Positions 46,151 through 54,892 of a stretch of 57,026 nucleotides of DNA are shown here, piece by piece. The stretch is from an uncultured Actinomycetes bacterium (GTDB lineage Bacteria; Actinomycetota; Thermoleophilia; RBG-16-64-13): assembly GCA_937148845.1 (NCBI GenBank), contig CAKZRW010000036.1, positions 1-57,026 on the forward strand. Direction: 5' to 3'. The position numbers and the translations under genes were made by a program. Positions within the stretch are counted from its first letter, which is position 1, and each line of letters begins with the position of its first letter. A model generated the notes under the pieces. It was not told the origin of the DNA and did not search any database. It was given only the letters and a program-made list of their open reading frames with translations.

Positions 46151-46597
46151 CTATTCCACCGACTCGGCCGGCGCCTGTTTCCAGAGGACGTCCAGCCGAT
46201 AGAAGTCCCTGGACTCGGGCGTGAACACGTGCACGATGAAATCAAGGTAATCAAGAAGTATCCATTCGCCCGCCGTCTCCCCCTCAGTGCCAGCCGGCAG
46301 CATGCCATAGTCGAGCTTGAGCCGACGGCCTACCTCTTCAGCGATGCGCTTGGTGAGACGTACGTTGCGCCCCGTGCAGATGACCAGGAAGTCCGTGTAG
46401 CTCACTACCTCACGCATGTCAAGCACACGAACGTCCTCGGCCTTTACAGCGGCCGCCGCCCGTGCCGCTGCCAACGCCCTCTCTTTCACCGCCTGGGGAC
46501 TGGAGTCACTTGGCGCCGGCCGAGGACGCGGCCGCCGAACCACGGCTTCCAGTGGCGGCGGCAGGGTGCTGTCAGGAGTCTCCACGGTCACTCCCAT
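46151..46597 (-). CDS. rsfS: Ribosomal silencing factor RsfS
   Basis: Binds uL14 on the large subunit and blocks subunit joining in starvation. The core (about 36-140) has [43 protein letters not shown]-like [41 protein letters not shown]. About 35 Pro/Arg-rich residues precede the core and are unusual. It overlaps the guaA stop by 10 bp. rsfS usually sits near nadD or obg; here it follows guaA. Confidence 0.93.
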   Translation of the reverse strand: MGVTVETPDSTLPPPLEAVVRRPRPRPAPSDSSPQAVKERALAAARAAAAVKAEDVRVLDMREVVSYTDFLVICTGRNVRLTKRIAEEVGRRLKLDYGMLPAGTEGETAGEWILLDYLDFIVHVFTPESRDFYRLDVLWKQAPAESVE

Positions 46598-48126
46598 TCG
46601 ATGGTGGACGGAGGCTTGCTGGATATATCGAGGACCACCCGGTTCACCCCAGGTACCTCGTTGATGATCCGCTGAGATATCCGCTCCAAGAGGTCATGGG
46701 GCAAGCGCGCCCAGTCCGCAGTCATGGCATCGTCGGAAGTGACCGCCCTGATGACGACCGGATAGGCGTACGTGCGCTCATCGCCCATCACTCCTACGCT
46801 GCGGATAGCCGGCAACACGGCGAAAGACTGCCAAAGACGCCGGTACCAGCCGCCTCTTCTGACCTCTTCCAAGAGTATCGCATCCGCCTCCCGTAGGATA
46901 CGCAGCCGCTCTTCGGTCACCTCTCCAATGATGCGGATAGCAAGGCCAGGACCAGGGAAAGGCTGTCGCCACACAATGTTCTCGGGGAGACCCAGTTCCT
47001 CCCCCACCACCCTGACCTCGTCCTTGAACAGCATGCGCAGCGGTTCCACCAGCTCGAATTCCATGTCCTCCGGAAGCCCGCCTACGTTGTGATGAGACTT
47101 GATCTTGGCGGCTTGCCGCGTGCCCGACTCGATGACGTCCGAGTAAAGCGTCCCCTGCACCAAGAAGGACACCTTGCCCAGACGCCCGGCCTCCTCCTCG
47201 AAGGTCCGTATGAACTCTTCGCCGATGACCTTACGCTTCTGCTCGGGATCGACCACGCCCACAAGTCTGCTGAGGAACCGTTCCTGGGCCTGCACGTGGA
47301 CGAGCGGCACATGGAAATGCCGCCGGAAGGTGTCCTCCACCTCCTGGCCTTCGCCTTTGCGCATGAGCCCGTGGTCCACGAAGATGCAGGTGAGTTGGTC
47401 ACCTACCGCTTTATAGGTGAGCAGCGCCGCCACCGCCGAGTCGACGCCCCCGGAAAGACCGCATATGACCCGTTCCTGGCCCACCTGGGCTCGGATGCGC
47501 TCGACCGCGTCCTCGATTATGGAGACCGGCGTCCAGGTAGGGGCCAGGTCGCATACGTTGTAGAGGAAATTCTTGAGGATCTCTTGCCCCTGCTCGGTGT
47601 GCTTGACCTCAGGGTGGAATTGGACCCCGTACAACCCTTCCGCAACGCATTCCATGGCTGCGACCGGCAAATGAGGGCTGCGAGCCGTGACCTTGAACCC
47701 GGCCGGCACCTCGAGCACTGAGTCGGCATGGCTCATCCAGCACGTCATCTCCTTGGGAAGGCCGGTAAAGAGGAGGCTCTCCTCTGTGACTGCGAGGGGT
47801 CGCCCGCCATACTCAGCCAGCTCGGTACGGGCGACCGTGCCGCCCCTGAGCTTAGCCAGCAGTTGCAGCCCGTAACAGATGCCGAGAACAGGGATTCCTA
47901 GGCTCAAGAGAGCCGGATCGACGACGGGAGCATCGGGCTCGTTGACGCTCCGCGGCCCGCCCGACAGGATAAGACCTGCCGGCCGCTTGGCTCTGATCTC
48001 TTCCACCGGGGTGTCGTAAGGGATGAGCTCGGAGTAGACCCTGCATTCACGCACCCGCCGAGCGATCAACTGCGCATACTGTCCCCCGAAATCCAGAACC
48101 AGGACCCCACGGGGAGTATCGTCCAT
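46588..48126 (-). CDS. guaA: GMP synthase (glutamine-hydrolysing)
   Basis: Converts XMP to GMP with glutamine and ATP. The 512-residue protein has a class I amidotransferase domain with C84 ([10 protein letters not shown]), H171 and E173 (QFHPEV), an ATP-pyrophosphatase domain with SGGVDS (225-230), and the C-terminal dimerisation domain ending [19 protein letters not shown] chose the ATG at 48126, one base after the pfkB stop. The longer frame would add 91 residues of unrelated sequence through that gene. Confidence 0.97.
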   Translation of the reverse strand: MDDTPRGVLVLDFGGQYAQLIARRVRECRVYSELIPYDTPVEEIRAKRPAGLILSGGPRSVNEPDAPVVDPALLSLGIPVLGICYGLQLLAKLRGGTVARTELAEYGGRPLAVTEESLLFTGLPKEMTCWMSHADSVLEVPAGFKVTARSPHLPVAAMECVAEGLYGVQFHPEVKHTEQGQEILKNFLYNVCDLAPTWTPVSIIEDAVERIRAQVGQERVICGLSGGVDSAVAALLTYKAVGDQLTCIFVDHGLMRKGEGQEVEDTFRRHFHVPLVHVQAQERFLSRLVGVVDPEQKRKVIGEEFIRTFEEEAGRLGKVSFLVQGTLYSDVIESGTRQAAKIKSHHNVGGLPEDMEFELVEPLRMLFKDEVRVVGEELGLPENIVWRQPFPGPGLAIRIIGEVTEERLRILREADAILLEEVRRGGWYRRLWQSFAVLPAIRSVGVMGDERTYAYPVVIRAVTSDDAMTADWARLPHDLLERISQRIINEVPGVNRVVLDISSKPPSTIEWE

Positions 48127-48127
48127 C

Positions 48128-49075
48128 TTAGGCAGCGGTAACCTCCTCCAACTCCACTTTACGGGCGAGGCGTTCAGCATCGGCAGGCAGGAGGACCCCC
48201 GCTCCGTACCGCACCAGGTTGGCTGCCGCGCAGCCCAGCCCAAAACGCAGGCATTCCTCCGGCGGATCTCCCTCGAGTAATCTGACCGCATAGCCGCCCA
48301 CCAGGGCATCCCCCCAACCAAGAGGCGATACCACGTCGACCTTGGGCATCGTACCGACGAAAACTTTGGTCGTCGCTCCGTAGGCCAGCTCAGCGACACA
48401 GCCGAAGCGGTAAGTTATGACCACAGAGCCCGCCCCCATCTCGCGCATGCGATGCGCCGCCTGGATGCGGTCGTCCAAGCTGGCGAACTCATAGCCGATC
48501 ACCTTCTCGGCCTCCACCAATTTGGGAAAGACGTAGTCCGGCTTGGCTTTGATACCCAAACGCAACGGATCGGCATAACTGTAGAAGAATACCTTGGCTC
48601 CGTGCCCCCGCACCTTCTGGATCAGACGGGCGTAGCAATCATCCCCCAGACCTGGAGGCACGCTGCCGGCGAATACCACCACATCGACTGCCTTAGCCAG
48701 ATAGTCCAGCTTCTCGCTCAGGAAGTCCAGTTCTTCCGGCTGGATGTGCGGCCCCTGTTCGTTGATCTCGGTGATGCTGCCATTCTCCGGGTCGACGACC
48801 GCAGTGGAGATTCGGGACTCCCCTGCTACCCGCACGAAATCACAGAGTATGCCTTCGCCGTTGAGATCAGCCACGATCTGATCGCCCTTCCGCCCGCCAA
48901 CGAACCCGGTGGCGATCACCGGCCTGCCCAGAGCCTTGACAGCGCGGGCCACGTTGATCCCTTTGCCCCCCGGCAGGATGACGGTCTCGGTCGCACGGTG
49001 ACGAAAACCGGCCTGGAAGTTAGGCACGGTCATCGTCCGATCCAAAGCAGGGTTGAGAGTGACGGTCAATATCAT
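48128..49075 (-). CDS. PfkB-family sugar kinase, 1-phosphofructokinase-like but atypical
   Basis: A 315-residue kinase. The N-terminus ([42 protein letters not shown]) is that of FruK/LacC-type phosphosugar kinases, and SGSVPPGL-like FAGSVPPGL is present. Several usually fixed positions differ. The GAGD catalytic motif is GWGD (253-256; D256 kept), the DTSG strand is YSYADP (165-170), KPN is KPD, and the LGAEG turn is TYRFG. Fructose 1-phosphate or another phosphosugar could be the substrate, or activity may be changed. The ATG at 49075 has AAGGGG before it. It is upstream of guaA by 1 bp. Confidence 0.8.
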   Translation of the reverse strand: MILTVTLNPALDRTMTVPNFQAGFRHRATETVILPGGKGINVARAVKALGRPVIATGFVGGRKGDQIVADLNGEGILCDFVRVAGESRISTAVVDPENGSITEINEQGPHIQPEELDFLSEKLDYLAKAVDVVVFAGSVPPGLGDDCYARLIQKVRGHGAKVFFYSYADPLRLGIKAKPDYVFPKLVEAEKVIGYEFASLDDRIQAAHRMREMGAGSVVITYRFGCVAELAYGATTKVFVGTMPKVDVVSPLGWGDALVGGYAVRLLEGDPPEECLRFGLGCAAANLVRYGAGVLLPADAERLARKVELEEVTAA

Positions 49076-49097
49076 GGCAAAGACCCCTTCAGACGCC

Positions 49098-50387
49098 CTA
49101 GAAGATACCACTCACCCAGCGTCCGATACTGGCGAAGCCATAGCGGATCTTGGCAGCCAGGGTGGGGACCCCGGCCGACACAGTTGCAGCTAGAGGGACG
49201 GTTTTCAGGAGCTTGCCGTCGACCTTCACGCGGACCTCTCCGCAGACCTGGCCGGCTTGCACCGGCAAGGCCAGATCACCGGGCACGCTGAAATCCACTT
49301 CCACCTCCTCTCGAGCCCCCACTTCGAGCTCTACGCCCTCGGTCGCCACTAGCTTCAGGGTTTCGTCGAACCGGTAAGGCAAGGGCGCCTCGGCTACGAC
49401 CGCGCCCTTGGCCAGCAAGACCACGCGCCGGCGCTGAGATAGACCGTACTCAAGCAGCTTCCTGCTCTCTTCGAAACACAGATCGCTGACCGGCTGGCCC
49501 AGAACCACGCTCAACACCTCAACTTGGTCCCGCCTGCCTGCCGCCACGAGACACTGTTCGGCCTTGGGCGTGGAGCCCGTCTTCACGCCGGTGACCCACG
49601 GGTACTCATGAACGAGCTTGTTAGTGTTACTGAGGAGCAGGGGCGAACGCCCCGGCAGGGCCAGCTCGTACGTCCTCGTACTCACGTACCGGCGGAACCG
49701 CTCATCCTCCATCGCATAGCGACCCAGAACGGCCATGTCGGCGGCCGTCGAGTAGTGCGCATCATCGTCGAGTCCATGCGGGTTGGCGAACTGGGTATCA
49801 CGCATCCCTAGCTCGGCCGCCTTACGGTTCATCTCAGCCACAAACGTCTCCACACTGCCGGAGCAAGCTTCGGCCAGAGCCACAGCGGCTGCGTTGGCAC
49901 TGCGCACCAACAAGGCGTAAAGCAGTTCATCCACGGTGAGAACGTCGCCGGCACGGACCCAGGCTTTGGGCTCGTAAGTGGATGCTGCCTTGGTGGATAC
50001 CTTCACCCGCTCCTTGAGATCCATCTTCTCGAGGACCAGTACAGCGGTCATGATCTTAGTCGTGGAAGCCATCCTCATACGCTTGTGAGCGTTCCGCTCA
50101 TATAGGGTCTGACCGCTGTCCAGGCTGATCAAGACCGCGGCCGGCGAGGTGACCTCGGGTTCAGACCCAAAGGCCAAGCCCAGGTCGCTTCCCGAGAGGA
50201 CTACCCGTGTAACAAGTTCACTACCGCCCGTTTCTCCAAGAGAAGTGCCGGCGGGTGCCGCAGTGGCGCTACGGGAACAACCTGTGGTGACTGTCACTGC
50301 CGCCAGTAAGACCGCGAGCAGCGCAAGGACCATCAACAACAAAAGGAGCGGGGTCAGCCGCTCCCGACCGCGCGATGTGAGCCTCAT
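49098..50387 (-). CDS. dacF: D-alanyl-D-alanine carboxypeptidase (PBP5 family)
   Basis: Trims the terminal D-Ala of peptidoglycan stem peptides outside the membrane. The 429-residue protein has a hydrophobic export segment (about 13-36) ending TVTTGC, a weak lipobox. The S11 peptidase motifs are SxxK 108-111 (ASTTKIM), SAN 163-165 and KTG 269-271 (GVKTGST). A PBP5 C-terminal beta domain follows and the protein ends in a short amphipathic segment (IRYGFASIGRWVSGIF). The ATG at 50387 sits at the predicted transcript start, so the mRNA looks leaderless. It lies upstream of pfkB-guaA-rsfS. Confidence 0.92.
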   Translation of the reverse strand: MRLTSRGRERLTPLLLLLMVLALLAVLLAAVTVTTGCSRSATAAPAGTSLGETGGSELVTRVVLSGSDLGLAFGSEPEVTSPAAVLISLDSGQTLYERNAHKRMRMASTTKIMTAVLVLEKMDLKERVKVSTKAASTYEPKAWVRAGDVLTVDELLYALLVRSANAAAVALAEACSGSVETFVAEMNRKAAELGMRDTQFANPHGLDDDAHYSTAADMAVLGRYAMEDERFRRYVSTRTYELALPGRSPLLLSNTNKLVHEYPWVTGVKTGSTPKAEQCLVAAGRRDQVEVLSVVLGQPVSDLCFEESRKLLEYGLSQRRRVVLLAKGAVVAEAPLPYRFDETLKLVATEGVELEVGAREEVEVDFSVPGDLALPVQAGQVCGEVRVKVDGKLLKTVPLAATVSAGVPTLAAKIRYGFASIGRWVSGIF

Positions 50388-50406
50388 GTTGACAGTATAA
50401 CATGAG
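50383..50406 (-). promoter_or_regulatory. dacF promoter inside a 24-bp inverted repeat
   Basis: Arms CTCATGTT (50383-50390) and AACATGAG (50399-50406) are perfect. The -10 TATACT (50399-50394, minus) with TGT before it lies across the loop and one arm, and the start codon of dacF is in the other arm. This is consistent with an operator at the promoter. Confidence 0.55.
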
Positions 50407-50490
50407 CCTGAAATGCGCCTTTGCAGACCTTTTCCTCCCCCAGACCGCCTCTGCAATCCCCGCAGTCGAGAATGCTGGCTGCGTGCCCGA

Positions 50491-50499
50491 TGCTATACT
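50491..50499 (+). promoter_or_regulatory. Extended -10 promoter of the downstream membrane-protein gene
   Basis: TGC followed by TATACT. It starts transcription near 50506, about 17 bases before the AGGAGG ribosome site. No -35 is seen. Confidence 0.6.
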
Positions 50500-50535
50500 T
50501 CGGCCGCCCGTAGGCCACGGACAGGAGGTGGGACT

Positions 50536-51294
50536 ATCGGCGAGGCACTTCGCCAAGCTTGGGGCCGGCTGATCCACAAGCAGTGGCTTATCGCATATCC
50601 GCTTGCGCTGGGGTTCATCCACACCTTGGCTTTTCTCGCCGTGTACGCCGCCAGCGGGGAACCCCTGCGTACCAACACTTTCTTCGCCGCCAACTTCGAA
50701 CGTTGGTCGTACGTACGAGACCACTTCCTTACGGGGTTCGCCTTCACCCCCGACCTCGCCGTCGCGGTGTTTGCCGGCTTGGCTGTCTGCGTGCTCACCG
50801 GGATGATCCGGGCTCCCTTCTTCCGAGCTATCGCCGGCCGCGGCTATCCGCGAGCGCCTCGTAGTTGGGAGGAGGTAGGGAGACTCTCCGTGTTCTACCT
50901 GTTCATCAACTTGGTGGTATGGGTGATGCCCCTAGCCACTCCGGCCCGGAGTACCCTGGAGCAGCTGGCCGCCATGGTGGCCCTGGCCGTAGCTCTGCTC
51001 GTGGTGTTCGCCGACTACGTGATCGTGTACGAGAACCTACCCGTGCCTGCCGCTCTTCGCCGCAGTCTCCGCCTCTTGGGCAGGCGTTGGCCAACGGTTC
51101 TGTTGATCTTCGTGATCGTCCAACTTCTCATGATGGGGCTGTCCCGACTCTACGCCCTCTACTACGAGGGCACCAACGACATCTTCGTCCTTTTGCCTTT
51201 GAGCCAGCTCTTGGTTGAGGCCTTCGTGGTCCTCCTCATCGACCTGGTGCTCATCTTCCTTTACGAGCAGATCAGACGCACCCTGCCCTCCTAG
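50536..51294 (+). CDS. Hypothetical membrane protein, apparent AUC start
   Basis: A protein of about 252 residues with six hydrophobic segments (near 22-40, 68-90, 115-135, 145-165, 190-210 and 220-245) and a conserved-looking loop LRRSLRLLGRRWPTVLL, reminiscent of uncharacterised DUF-type membrane proteins. I recognise no family. The frame is open upstream to an ATG at 50413, but that lies before the predicted transcript start (about 50506). The only good ribosome site, AGGAGG (50523-50528), is 7 bases before an in-frame ATC at 50536, with no ATG, GTG or TTG near it. So AUC is the best start, or the base call there is wrong. Confidence 0.65.
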   Translation: MGEALRQAWGRLIHKQWLIAYPLALGFIHTLAFLAVYAASGEPLRTNTFFAANFERWSYVRDHFLTGFAFTPDLAVAVFAGLAVCVLTGMIRAPFFRAIAGRGYPRAPRSWEEVGRLSVFYLFINLVVWVMPLATPARSTLEQLAAMVALAVALLVVFADYVIVYENLPVPAALRRSLRLLGRRWPTVLLIFVIVQLLMMGLSRLYALYYEGTNDIFVLLPLSQLLVEAFVVLLIDLVLIFLYEQIRRTLPS

Positions 51295-51295
51295 G

Positions 51296-51493
51296 CTAAG
51301 GCTCGATCAAGACCGTGATATGCGTCGTCGAGGTGATGGCCGGCGCTGGACGCACGACCTCTCCCTGGACCACCCCTGCCACCACCAACGCGCTCATGAT
51401 GACCACGATCACTGCCAGCACCATCACGGGGACCACGAAGGTCTTCACCCAGTCGCGCCCCCAATTCACCCTGGACCTTTCTCTTTCAAGCAC
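51296..51493 (-). CDS. 65-residue single-span membrane protein coupled to pyrF
   Basis: A basic, hydrophilic N-terminus (LERERSRVNWGRDW) is followed by one long TM segment (VKTFVVPVMVLAVIVVIMSALVVAGV, about 16-43) and a short outside tail. The GTG start overlaps the end of pyrF by 8 bp and a GCAGGAC lies before it, so translation coupled to pyrF is likely. It converges on the membrane-protein gene with one base between stops. Function unknown. Confidence 0.6.
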   Translation of the reverse strand: MLERERSRVNWGRDWVKTFVVPVMVLAVIVVIMSALVVAGVVQGEVVRPAPAITSTTHITVLIEP

Positions 51494-52391
51494 GTCCTGC
51501 TGCCCTCCAGAGAGCAGCCCTCATCTCCCTGGCCTCGGCAACCGCCGCGTCGAGCCACGAACACTCGGGGCGACTGCGGTAAGCGTACAGTATGGCGCGC
51601 GCCGAGTTGACCACCGCCCCTGACCCGGTCTGGTCGAATACCCTGGCGATATCCTCGGCTCTAGCTCCTTGGGTCCCGTAACCCGGCACCAGGAAGGGCA
51701 CCCCGGGAAGCACGGTTCGAAGCCAGGCCCCTTGCTCTGGATGGGTGCCCCCTACCACCGCACCCACCGAGCAGTAACCGTACTCACCTTCAGTCCCCGC
51801 TCCCCATTGTCTGACCAGCGCGGCCACCCTCGCGTAGAGCGGCTCGCCTCCCTGGAGAACGACGTCCTGGATTTCGGCAGAGCTGGGATTTGAGGTCTTG
51901 ACCAGTACGAAAACCCCCTTGCCGCAGTCCCGCGCTCTCTTCAAGAAGGGTTCTACACCATCGGTACCGAAATACGGGTTCACCGTGATGGCGTCAGCCC
52001 CGGTCCTATCCAGGTGAGCGGTGGCATAGGCCTCCGCCGTGCTGCCGATATCGCCTCGCTTGACATCCGCTATCACGAGATAGCCCAACTCCCGGCAGAA
52101 GGCGACCAGCTCCTCATAAAGCTTGTAACCGGGGCCTCCCAAAGCCTCGAAATAGGCGACTTGGATCTTGACAGCCACAGCCTCGGACACAAGCGCCTCG
52201 GCCAGCGGACGCAGGAAGTCCCGGTAGAGCGCCGCCTGCCACTCCTCGGAACAATGGTAGTCCTCTCTCGGCCGCGAGGCGACGAGTTCCGGCGGCAGCG
52301 ACTCGAGCGCGGGGTCGAAGCCGACCACTACGTGCGAGCGTTTGCTCTCCACTGTTTCAAGAAGCCGGTCCGCGAAACATCGTGGGGACAC
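51486..52391 (-). CDS. pyrF: Orotidine 5'-phosphate decarboxylase (long type)
   Basis: Makes UMP from OMP. The 301-residue protein is the longer bacterial type 2. It has VVVGFDPALESLP, VKIQVAYFEALG, the catalytic block DVKRGD (109-114) with GSTAEAYA, and the phosphate-binding VPGYGTQGA and NSARAILYA. I chose the GTG at 52391, 8 bases after AGGAGAGG. The longer frame to 52553 would start inside the HU terminator and add 54 Arg/Gly-rich residues. Confidence 0.94.
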   Translation of the reverse strand: MSPRCFADRLLETVESKRSHVVVGFDPALESLPPELVASRPREDYHCSEEWQAALYRDFLRPLAEALVSEAVAVKIQVAYFEALGGPGYKLYEELVAFCRELGYLVIADVKRGDIGSTAEAYATAHLDRTGADAITVNPYFGTDGVEPFLKRARDCGKGVFVLVKTSNPSSAEIQDVVLQGGEPLYARVAALVRQWGAGTEGEYGYCSVGAVVGGTHPEQGAWLRTVLPGVPFLVPGYGTQGARAEDIARVFDQTGSGAVVNSARAILYAYRSRPECSWLDAAVAEAREMRAALWRAAGRA

Positions 52392-52405
52392 TATTCTTGC
52401 CTCTC

Positions 52406-52455
52406 CTGACCTTCTCTCGCCCGACCTTGCCCCAGCTGACCTCTTGCGCTGACCT
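52406..52455. repeat. Four AGGTCRG direct repeats in the pyrF leader
   Basis: On the minus strand AGGTCAG occurs at 52455-52449, 52442-52436 and 52412-52406, and AGGTCGG at 52427-52421, spaced 13, 15 and 15 bp. A 14-bp perfect palindrome GCGCCCCGGGGCGC lies just upstream at 52469-52482. Confidence 0.6.
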
Positions 52456-52524
52456 TCTCCTAGCCGCTGCGCCCCGGGGCGCCTCTCTCCGCGACGTCTC
52501 GGCGCCGGACTGGACCCCTCAGAA

Positions 52525-52549
52525 ACAAGGGCCGCTTGGCGGCCCTTGT
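52525..52549 (-). terminator. Terminator after the HU gene
   Basis: An 11-bp stem ACAAGGGCCGC (52525-52535) with GCGGCCCTTGT (52539-52549), a 3-base loop and a T-rich end (TTGTTTCT) on the minus strand. It lies 30 bp after the HU stop. Confidence 0.85.
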
Positions 52550-52578
52550 CCATGCAAGCGCTCTTTTCTGTCGACCGC

Positions 52579-52851
52579 TCACTTCACCTTGTTCTTCAGC
52601 GCCGCACCAGCACTGAACTTGGGAACGGCACTGGCAGGGATGACCATCTTCTCCTTGGTCCGCGGATTCCTTCCCTCCCGAGCTTCCCGCTTCTGAACGT
52701 AGAACTTCCCAAAGCCGGTGAACTGAACGTCCTCCCCCTTCGCGAGTGCTTCGGATACTACCTCCAGGAACGCGTCGACCACGCTCGCCGCGTCCTTCTT
52801 GGTCATGCCACTCTTCGCTGCAAGCTTGTCGACAAACTCGGCCTTGGTCAC
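52579..52851 (-). CDS. hup: DNA-binding protein HU
   Basis: A nucleoid protein that bends DNA. The 90 residues show TKAEFVDKLAAKSGMTKKDA, the GFGKFYV turn and the DNA-binding arm REGRNPRTKEKMVIPA ending in a basic tail. The GTG start is 4 bases after GGGAGGT. It has its own promoter and a strong terminator, so it is transcribed alone between pyrE and pyrF. Confidence 0.97.
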   Translation of the reverse strand: MTKAEFVDKLAAKSGMTKKDAASVVDAFLEVVSEALAKGEDVQFTGFGKFYVQKREAREGRNPRTKEKMVIPASAVPKFSAGAALKNKVK

Positions 52852-52887
52852 AGTTACCTCCCTTGAGTCCGCGCGGTACAGAGCCTC

Positions 52888-52916
52888 ACCTTACCAACAA
52901 GGCAGCCCTTAGACAA
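52888..52916 (-). promoter_or_regulatory. Promoter of the HU gene
   Basis: -35 TTGTCT (52916-52911), a 17-bp spacer and -10 TAAGGT (52893-52888), minus strand, just after the pyrE stop. Confidence 0.5.
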
Positions 52917-52922
52917 GCGATT

Positions 52923-53471
52923 TCAAGCCGTTTTTCCTATGCCCAGTTCCGTAGCGGTGAACAAGGGCCGCAGTGCTAGTCCCGCCGCCGCTGCTGCCTC
53001 TAGACCCCCTTCTTCCCGGTCGACCACGCAGTACAGATCGTGCACGGCGAGCCCGGCCTCACGCAAGCTCAAGGCCGCCCCGATGGCTGCGCCGCCCGAG
53101 GTCACCACGTCCTCGACCAAGGCTACCGTCTCTCCGGGTTGGAAGCGTCCCTCGATGCGCTTGCCAGTGCCGTATTCTTTGGCACTCTTGCGCACGATGA
53201 CGAAAGGAAGACCTAGTTCGAGCGACAGGCCAGCTCCCAGCGCGACCGCCCCCAGTTCGGGGACGGCAAGGCGGTGATAGCCCACTCCAGCCGCAAGGCG
53301 GTTTCTTATCATCATGGCCAGTTCGTGCACGATGCCCCGCAAGACCTCCGGTTCGGTAGAGAAGAGGTACTTGTCCAAGTAGTAGCGGCTCCGCTTCCCC
53401 GAGCGCAATACGAAATCACCTTCCAGGTAAGCGGCCGCGAGCAGCGCCTTAGCCAGACTTTCCTTGTCCAC
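52923..53471 (-). CDS. pyrE: Orotate phosphoribosyltransferase
   Basis: Adds ribose 5-phosphate from PRPP to orotate. Its 182 residues have FVLRSGKRSRYYLDKY, the loop FVIVRKSAKEYGTGKRIEG and the PRPP motif VALVEDVVTSGGAAIGAA. The GTG start follows GAGGA. It lies 53 bp after tldE. With pyrF nearby it covers the last two steps of UMP synthesis, though HU with its own terminator separates the two genes. Confidence 0.96.
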   Translation of the reverse strand: MDKESLAKALLAAAYLEGDFVLRSGKRSRYYLDKYLFSTEPEVLRGIVHELAMMIRNRLAAGVGYHRLAVPELGAVALGAGLSLELGLPFVIVRKSAKEYGTGKRIEGRFQPGETVALVEDVVTSGGAAIGAALSLREAGLAVHDLYCVVDREEGGLEAAAAAGLALRPLFTATELGIGKTA

Positions 53472-53524
53472 TTTTCCTCCTCTTCGTCCAATTCGAGGCC
53501 AGACCGTGGCCGCTCACCATACCT

Positions 53525-54892
53525 TCACCTGCCAGCCACCGCCACACCCGACACTGCGAGGGAAGGCGTGTAGACACTGCCATGCAGAGGTATCCACCTG
53601 CCATCGGCGGCCAGATCTTCGATCCCCGCCAGCAGGCTGACAAAATCCGTGGCGATCGTGACCTCCCGCACTGGTTGGCTGAGGGCTCCCCCTCTGATCA
53701 GCCTGCCGGTGACCCCGATGGAGATCTCGCCACTGATGGGGTTGACGCCGGAGTGAAGCCCCGTGGCGCTGTCCACATAGAGGCCCTCTCCCACGCGCGC
53801 AAGGAGGTCTTCGAGGGTCCCCGACCCCCCTTCCAGGACGAGATTGCTGGGCCCTACCCGTGGCGGTACGCGATAGGAGGCCCGTCTGGCATTGCCTACT
53901 CGTAGCTCGGCCAGTCCCCCCTTGCGAGCGGTATACGAGTCGTAGAGGTAGGACCTGAGCGAGCCGTGCGAAACCAAGACCGTCCGGCCGCGCGGAAGCC
54001 CCTCACCGTCAAAGGGGTTGGAGGCCAGACCTCCCGGCGCGAGTCCGTCGTCCACCAGGGTGACATGCGAAGAGCCCAACTGCTCGCCTAGCCTTCCCGC
54101 AAACACCGATCTGCCCTTCTGGACCGCTTCGGCCGTCAACGCCTGGGCCAGGTAGGAGAGCAGGGCGGCGGCTACCTCGCGGTCCAGAACCACTTTGTAG
54201 GTACCCGTGGCACACGGTCTCGCCCCCAGCAGAGCCCGCGCCTTCTGCGCCGCCTCAGCCCCTGCCTCTTCGGGCTTGAGGTCGTCGGGACCCCGGCCGG
54301 CGTCAAAGCCTAGGCCGGACTGCCGCTCAGTACCACAGGTCGCGTGAGCGAGGACCCAGACGTAAGCGGACGAACGGATGGACTCCACCTGGATGCCCTC
54401 GCTGGAGACGACAGCCGTGTGCGACTCCTCATCAGCGTATACACTCTCCTCCACGGCTTCTATCTGCGGCAAAGCAAGGGCCGCCTGCTCCGCCCGCAGC
54501 GCCAGCTCGGTCTTCTTCTCCAGACTCCAAGACGCCACGGCAGGGCTCCAGAGATCGCTCGCGAGCGGATACTCCAAATCTTCGCCCGGGGGAAGGGCCA
54601 CACAAGGGTCAGACTCCGCCACTCGGGAATTGGCGACGGCCTCGCGCAACACCCGCTCTACACCCGACGGTCCCAGATCGCTCGTGAAGGCGTAGCCCAC
54701 GCGCCCTCCGGCGACCGCCCGGATGCCGAGTCCCCGCGGTTCGGCCACGCTCACTGATTCGGCCTCACCACGGTACGCCTTGATGGTCACCGTGCGCCCG
54801 ACCTCAGCATAAGCCTCGATTGCAGCACCAACACCGGCTCCGCGCTCCACGGCCAGACGGCAGATATCGAGCGGCGATACGATCTCGCCCAT
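53525..54892 (-). CDS. tldE: TldE/PmbA-like metalloprotease partner
   Basis: The non-catalytic partner of TldD in a heterodimeric, cylindrical metalloprotease that degrades unfolded peptides and matures some modified peptides. From the ATG at 54892 it has 455 residues: GVGAAIEAYAEVGRTVTIKAYRGEAESV, RAVAGGRVGYAFTSDL, the C-terminal block GLHSGVNPISGEISIGVTGRLIRGG and VREVTIATDFVSLLAGI. The HExxxH zinc motif is absent, as expected for TldE. The stop of tldD and this start overlap as TGATG. Confidence 0.93.
   Translation of the reverse strand: MGEIVSPLDICRLAVERGAGVGAAIEAYAEVGRTVTIKAYRGEAESVSVAEPRGLGIRAVAGGRVGYAFTSDLGPSGVERVLREAVANSRVAESDPCVALPPGEDLEYPLASDLWSPAVASWSLEKKTELALRAEQAALALPQIEAVEESVYADEESHTAVVSSEGIQVESIRSSAYVWVLAHATCGTERQSGLGFDAGRGPDDLKPEEAGAEAAQKARALLGARPCATGTYKVVLDREVAAALLSYLAQALTAEAVQKGRSVFAGRLGEQLGSSHVTLVDDGLAPGGLASNPFDGEGLPRGRTVLVSHGSLRSYLYDSYTARKGGLAELRVGNARRASYRVPPRVGPSNLVLEGGSGTLEDLLARVGEGLYVDSATGLHSGVNPISGEISIGVTGRLIRGGALSQPVREVTIATDFVSLLAGIEDLAADGRWIPLHGSVYTPSLAVSGVAVAGR

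Noticed and set aside
48127-48399. Long N-terminus of guaA
   Set aside because: The extra 91 residues are the pfkB coding sequence in another frame; the family N-terminus starts at 48126.
52392-52553. Long N-terminus of pyrF
   Set aside because: It would begin inside the HU terminator, and a GTG with AGGAGAGG at 52391 fits the family start.
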